The notes under the pieces are model-generated. The model ran no database searches, was not told where the DNA came from, and saw only the letters and a program-made list of their open reading frames with translations. Shown here one piece after another: positions 6,067 to 8,981 of a stretch of 8,981 bases of DNA. The DNA comes from Verrucomicrobiota bacterium (GTDB lineage: Bacteria > Verrucomicrobiota > Verrucomicrobiia > Limisphaerales > UBA1100), in contig DQLO01000402.1 of NCBI GenBank assembly GCA_015660155.1, forward strand, positions 1-8,981, written 5' to 3'. Every line of letters starts with the position of its first letter. The stretch's first letter is position 1. A program made the position numbers and the translations under genes.

Positions 6067-7146
6067 CTAGCGTCCCTTCCCTTTGCGGGTCTTGGGGCGC
6101 AGTTTTTTTCGGTTGGCCATCAACTCGGCGAGGTCGGCGGCGAAGGCATCGACATCTTCCGGCGTGGTATCCCACGAGCACATTAGGCGCGCGCCGCCTG
6201 CGCCGATGAAGGTATAAAAATGCCAGCCGCGCGCGTGCAGCGCGTCAATCACCGGCAACGGCAATTCCACAAACACGCCGTTGGCTTGGCGCGGCATCAG
6301 CAGTTCGACGCCCTTGATTTTTTTTAACGCGCGCGCGAGGCGTGCGGCCATTTGGTTGGCGTGCGCGGCGTGCCGCAGCCACGCGCCGTCGCGCAACAAA
6401 TGCACCCACGGCGCGGCGATGTAACGCATTTTGGAGGCGAGCTGGCCGGCTTGTTTACAGCGCCATTCAAATTCGTGCGCGAGGTTGCTATTAAAAAAAA
6501 CCACTGCATCGCCCACCGGCGTGCCGTTCTTGGTCGCGCCGAGGCTGAGGATGTCCACGCCGGCTTTCCACGTGATGTCTTTCGGCTTCACGCCGAGCTG
6601 CGCGACGGCGTTGGCGAAGCGCGCGCCGTCCATATGAATTTTTAGATCGTGCTTCTTCGCCGCCTTGCGAATGGCCTTGAGGTGGTCGGGCGTGTACACC
6701 GTGCCCAGCTCGGTGGCCTGCGTGACGGTGACGGCGCGCGGCTTGGGGTAATGCAAATCCGTGCGCTTGAGCACCGCGTGCTCGATGCCCGCGGGCGTGA
6801 GGCGTCCTTGTTTGCCGGGCAAAAGCTGCACTTTGGTGCCGTTGGAAAAAAACTCCGGCGCGCCGCACTCGTCGTTTTCCACGTGGGCGAATTCGTGGCA
6901 GAGGATGCTGTGATAACTTTGGCAGGTGGACGCCAGCGCAAGCGAATTCGCCGCCGTGCCGTTGAACACAAAAAACACTTCGCATTTGGTTTCGAACACA
7001 TCGCGGATGAGATTGGCCGCCTTGCGCGTCCACGGATCCTCGCCGTAGCCGGGGGTGTGGCCGTGGTTGGCTTCCTCCAGCGCGGCCCAGGCTTCGGGGC
7101 AGATGCCGGAATTATTGTCGCTGGCAAAATGGCGTACGCGTTTCAT
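6067..7146 (-). CDS. Threonine aldolase-type PLP lyase (beta-eliminating lyase family)
   Basis: This is a complete 359-residue protein, the usual length for a low-specificity threonine aldolase (fold-type I PLP enzyme). Such enzymes cleave L-threonine or L-allo-threonine to glycine and acetaldehyde in the cytoplasm. Visible signatures are DNNSG near the N-terminus, the NGTAAN phosphate-binding loop at 62-67, HEFAHVENDECGAPE at 84-98, the HMDGAR motif at 171-176 with D173 expected to pair with the PLP ring nitrogen, and SLGATKNG at 201-208 with K206 as the Schiff-base lysine. This active-site lysine context (TKNG) differs from the SKGLG form of E. coli LtaE, so it belongs to another clade and I give no symbol; other beta-hydroxy amino acids could be the substrate. 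The C-terminus is a basic Lys/Arg tail. It starts 21 bases after the peptidase stop, without a clear ribosome site, so co-transcription is likely. It converges on the mosaic gene with 26 bases between stops. Confidence 0.88.
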   Translation of the reverse strand: MKRVRHFASDNNSGICPEAWAALEEANHGHTPGYGEDPWTRKAANLIRDVFETKCEVFFVFNGTAANSLALASTCQSYHSILCHEFAHVENDECGAPEFFSNGTKVQLLPGKQGRLTPAGIEHAVLKRTDLHYPKPRAVTVTQATELGTVYTPDHLKAIRKAAKKHDLKIHMDGARFANAVAQLGVKPKDITWKAGVDILSLGATKNGTPVGDAVVFFNSNLAHEFEWRCKQAGQLASKMRYIAAPWVHLLRDGAWLRHAAHANQMAARLARALKKIKGVELLMPRQANGVFVELPLPVIDALHARGWHFYTFIGAGGARLMCSWDTTPEDVDAFAADLAELMANRKKLRPKTRKGKGR

Positions 7147-7167
7147 CGGCGCGTTGTACGCGAAGGG

Positions 7168-8981
7168 CTAATCTTTGCCGAGCAAATGCTTTCGGAAAAA
7201 TTCCATCGTGGCGAGGTATTGGAAGTCACGATTGATTTTTTTGCGAAAGCCGTGGCCCTCGTCTTTGGCGAGCAGGTACCACACCGTTTGGCCTTTGGCG
7301 CGGAGGGCGGCTTCCATTTGGGCGCTTTCGCTGGCGGGCACGCGGGGGTCATTTGCGCCCTGAACGATGAGCAGCGGACTGAATTGGAAATCCGGTTTCT
7401 GCATTTGCTTTTGCATTTGGTTAAGCGGGGAAATTGCCTCGAGCACTTTGCGCATTTTGGGATCACGCTCGTCGCCGTATTCCGCGCGGCGCAAGTCGCG
7501 CCGATAGTCGCTTGTGTTTTTCAAAAAAGTAACAAAACTGGAAATGCCAACGCGATCGATGCCGCACTTAAAAAATCCGGGCATATGCGTGAGCGAGGCG
7601 AGCGTCATGTAACCGCCGTAGCTGCCGCCCATTACCGCGAGCCGATTGCCGTCGATGTTCGGCATTTCATTGAGGCCGTTGCGGAGTGCCTCCACGTCCA
7701 GCATCACGCCCACGCGCTTTGCGCCGTTGTCGGCGGCGAGAAATTTTTTGCCGTACCCACGCGAGCCGCGCACGTTGGGGCACACGAGTACGACGTTCAT
7801 TTCGCCGGGCAGATAATTATAGCCGCCCATGAAGCGCGGCCGAAATTGGCTCTCGGGCCCGCCGTGATAAGAAATCACCGCCGGCAATCCGCCGGATACT
7901 GTTAGTCGTGAAAACTGGGTGTGCCTTCCTTTATCAAAATAATTTCCGGGATAATAAAACCACGCATCAAATTTCGTGCCATCGCGGCTGGTGAAGGTGT
8001 CGCGCACGGGGATGGGCAGCTTGGAGGGATTGAGCCCGCCGAGCCCCGCCGATTGCCAGCGCACGCGGCTCACTGGCGAAAGATCGAGCACGTACACCTC
8101 GCCGGGCGAATGCGCCCACTCGTGGTCAAACGCGAGCAACCCGTCGGCGCGCCAGGCGACGGAGTGGATGACTCCCGAATACAACTTGGGCGTGTACAGC
8201 ACGCGCTGCGTTTTTACATCCACCAAGCGCAGCCGGCTCACGCCACTTTCGTTGTGCACCACCGCCAGCGTTTTGCCATCCTTGGAAATTTCCAAACTCT
8301 CCACGTCCCAGCGAATTTCGGTGAGCAACCGCGTGCGGCGGCCGTCCTTGAAATCCACGCGCACGATGTGTTGGAAATCAAAGGACTCGTCGCAGGTGTA
8401 ATACACCGCGCGCATTTGCGGATCAAACCGCGCGCGGCCGTGGCTTACTTCGGCTTTGGTCACGGGCGAAAACAACGAGCGCTCGCCGGTGGCCGCATCG
8501 ATGATGTGGATGCGGCTGTGATTGATGGAGAAGTATTCAATCGCCAAAATCAAGCGGCCATCGGGCGACCAATCCGAAATCCACCAACCGCCGCCGGGCA
8601 GCTTGGCCAGCAGTTTTTCGCTGGCGGGTTTCAACGGATCCATCGTGTAAAGATCGTTGTCGCGCCCGTTTCGTTTGGGTGAAAAATAAACGATGCGGCG
8701 GCCATCGGGCGACCAACGCGCGCCGGTGTGGCGGTGTTTTCCATCGGTGAGCATCGTGGTTTTTTTTGCGGCCACATCGAGATGGAACACCTGATATTTT
8801 TCGCTGCCACCGGCATCCCGCAAAAATAAAATGTAGTTGCCATCCTTCGGATGATACGCCGCCGATCGCACCGGCTCGGTGCCATCGGTCAAGGCCACCG
8901 GCACGCCGTTGGGCTTGTTGACCACGTGCAGCTGGGTGACTTCCCCGCGAGCGGGGCGGCGGGTGATGAGCATCGCGGGTG
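7168..8981 (-). CDS. S9-family prolyl oligopeptidase-like serine peptidase, N-terminus beyond the window
   Basis: The frame is open to the right edge. The first ATG inside the window (8973) gives 601 residues but is probably internal: in-frame codons continue upstream without a stop, no signal peptide follows it, and S9 relatives usually have further N-terminal sequence. Numbered from that ATG, residues 1 to about 340 form a beta-propeller with WSPDGRRIVYFS and WSPDGRLILAIEY blades. The rest is an alpha/beta hydrolase with GGSYGGYM around the nucleophile S451, D542 in GANDPRVP and H574 in DEGHGF, a complete catalytic triad. HGGPE and NVRGSRGYG fit the oxyanion-side region of S9 enzymes. It should cleave short peptides, as acylaminoacyl peptidases or dipeptidyl peptidases do; substrate and location cannot be settled without the N-terminus. 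It is the upstream gene of a likely pair with the aldolase. Confidence 0.9.
   Translation of the reverse strand, partial: PAMLITRRPARGEVTQLHVVNKPNGVPVALTDGTEPVRSAAYHPKDGNYILFLRDAGGSEKYQVFHLDVAAKKTTMLTDGKHRHTGARWSPDGRRIVYFSPKRNGRDNDLYTMDPLKPASEKLLAKLPGGGWWISDWSPDGRLILAIEYFSINHSRIHIIDAATGERSLFSPVTKAEVSHGRARFDPQMRAVYYTCDESFDFQHIVRVDFKDGRRTRLLTEIRWDVESLEISKDGKTLAVVHNESGVSRLRLVDVKTQRVLYTPKLYSGVIHSVAWRADGLLAFDHEWAHSPGEVYVLDLSPVSRVRWQSAGLGGLNPSKLPIPVRDTFTSRDGTKFDAWFYYPGNYFDKGRHTQFSRLTVSGGLPAVISYHGGPESQFRPRFMGGYNYLPGEMNVVLVCPNVRGSRGYGKKFLAADNGAKRVGVMLDVEALRNGLNEMPNIDGNRLAVMGGSYGGYMTLASLTHMPGFFKCGIDRVGISSFVTFLKNTSDYRRDLRRAEYGDERDPKMRKVLEAISPLNQMQKQMQKPDFQFSPLLIVQGANDPRVPASESAQMEAALRAKGQTVWYLLAKDEGHGFRKKINRDFQYLATMEFFRKHLLGKD

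Noticed and set aside
6649..7905. Open plus-strand frame of 418 codons across the aldolase/peptidase junction
   Set aside because: It is antisense to two genes with complete active-site motifs and crosses their intergenic gap; the product has no coherent domain.
8971..8973. ATG taken as the true start of the S9 peptidase
   Set aside because: The frame stays open upstream to the window edge, there is no signal peptide after it, and the family normally has additional N-terminal sequence, so the gene was called partial.

Overview
The window fits a Gram-negative bacterium of the Planctomycetota/Verrucomicrobiota/Lentisphaerota group, with Verrucomicrobiota my best guess. The basis is the kind of proteins present: a Trp-rich FG-GAP/VCBS protein, a secreted VIT-vWA protein, a modular exported protein with CxxC pairs, and an S9 peptidase. 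DNA is mostly around 60% GC and starts carry little or no Shine-Dalgarno sequence. No rRNA, tRNA, CRISPR or insertion sequence was found, and coding density is very high.

Layout. (1) Positions 1-815, minus: the N-terminal 271 codons of an exported FG-GAP/VCBS repeat protein that runs off the left edge. (2) A short divergent promoter region, 816-915. (3) Positions 916-3318, plus: an exported protein with a VIT domain and a von Willebrand factor A domain with an intact MIDAS. (4) Positions 3305-6040, plus, overlapping the previous gene by 14 bases: a 911-residue exported mosaic protein. It has an eight-cysteine N-terminus, three copies of a 41-residue motif, a domain resembling DUF6174, a chagasin-like (I42) cysteine-protease-inhibitor domain, two near-identical charged helical repeats and a separate C-terminal domain. 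A rho-independent terminator straddles its stop codon. (5) On the minus strand, converging on that terminator, an S9-family serine peptidase (7168-8981, N-terminus beyond the right edge) followed after 21 bases by a threonine aldolase-type PLP enzyme (6067-7146).

How the genes may work together. The two plus-strand genes look co-transcribed and translationally coupled, and both products carry signal peptides. Pairing a VIT-vWA protein with a protease-inhibitor protein recalls the animal inter-alpha-trypsin inhibitor (VIT+vWA heavy chains with bikunin), although the inhibitor family is unrelated. This is the most interesting part of the window, and its function is inference only. The peptidase and aldolase form an apparent two-gene unit that could supply and break down hydroxy-amino acids from peptides. 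The FG-GAP protein is divergent and may be unrelated.
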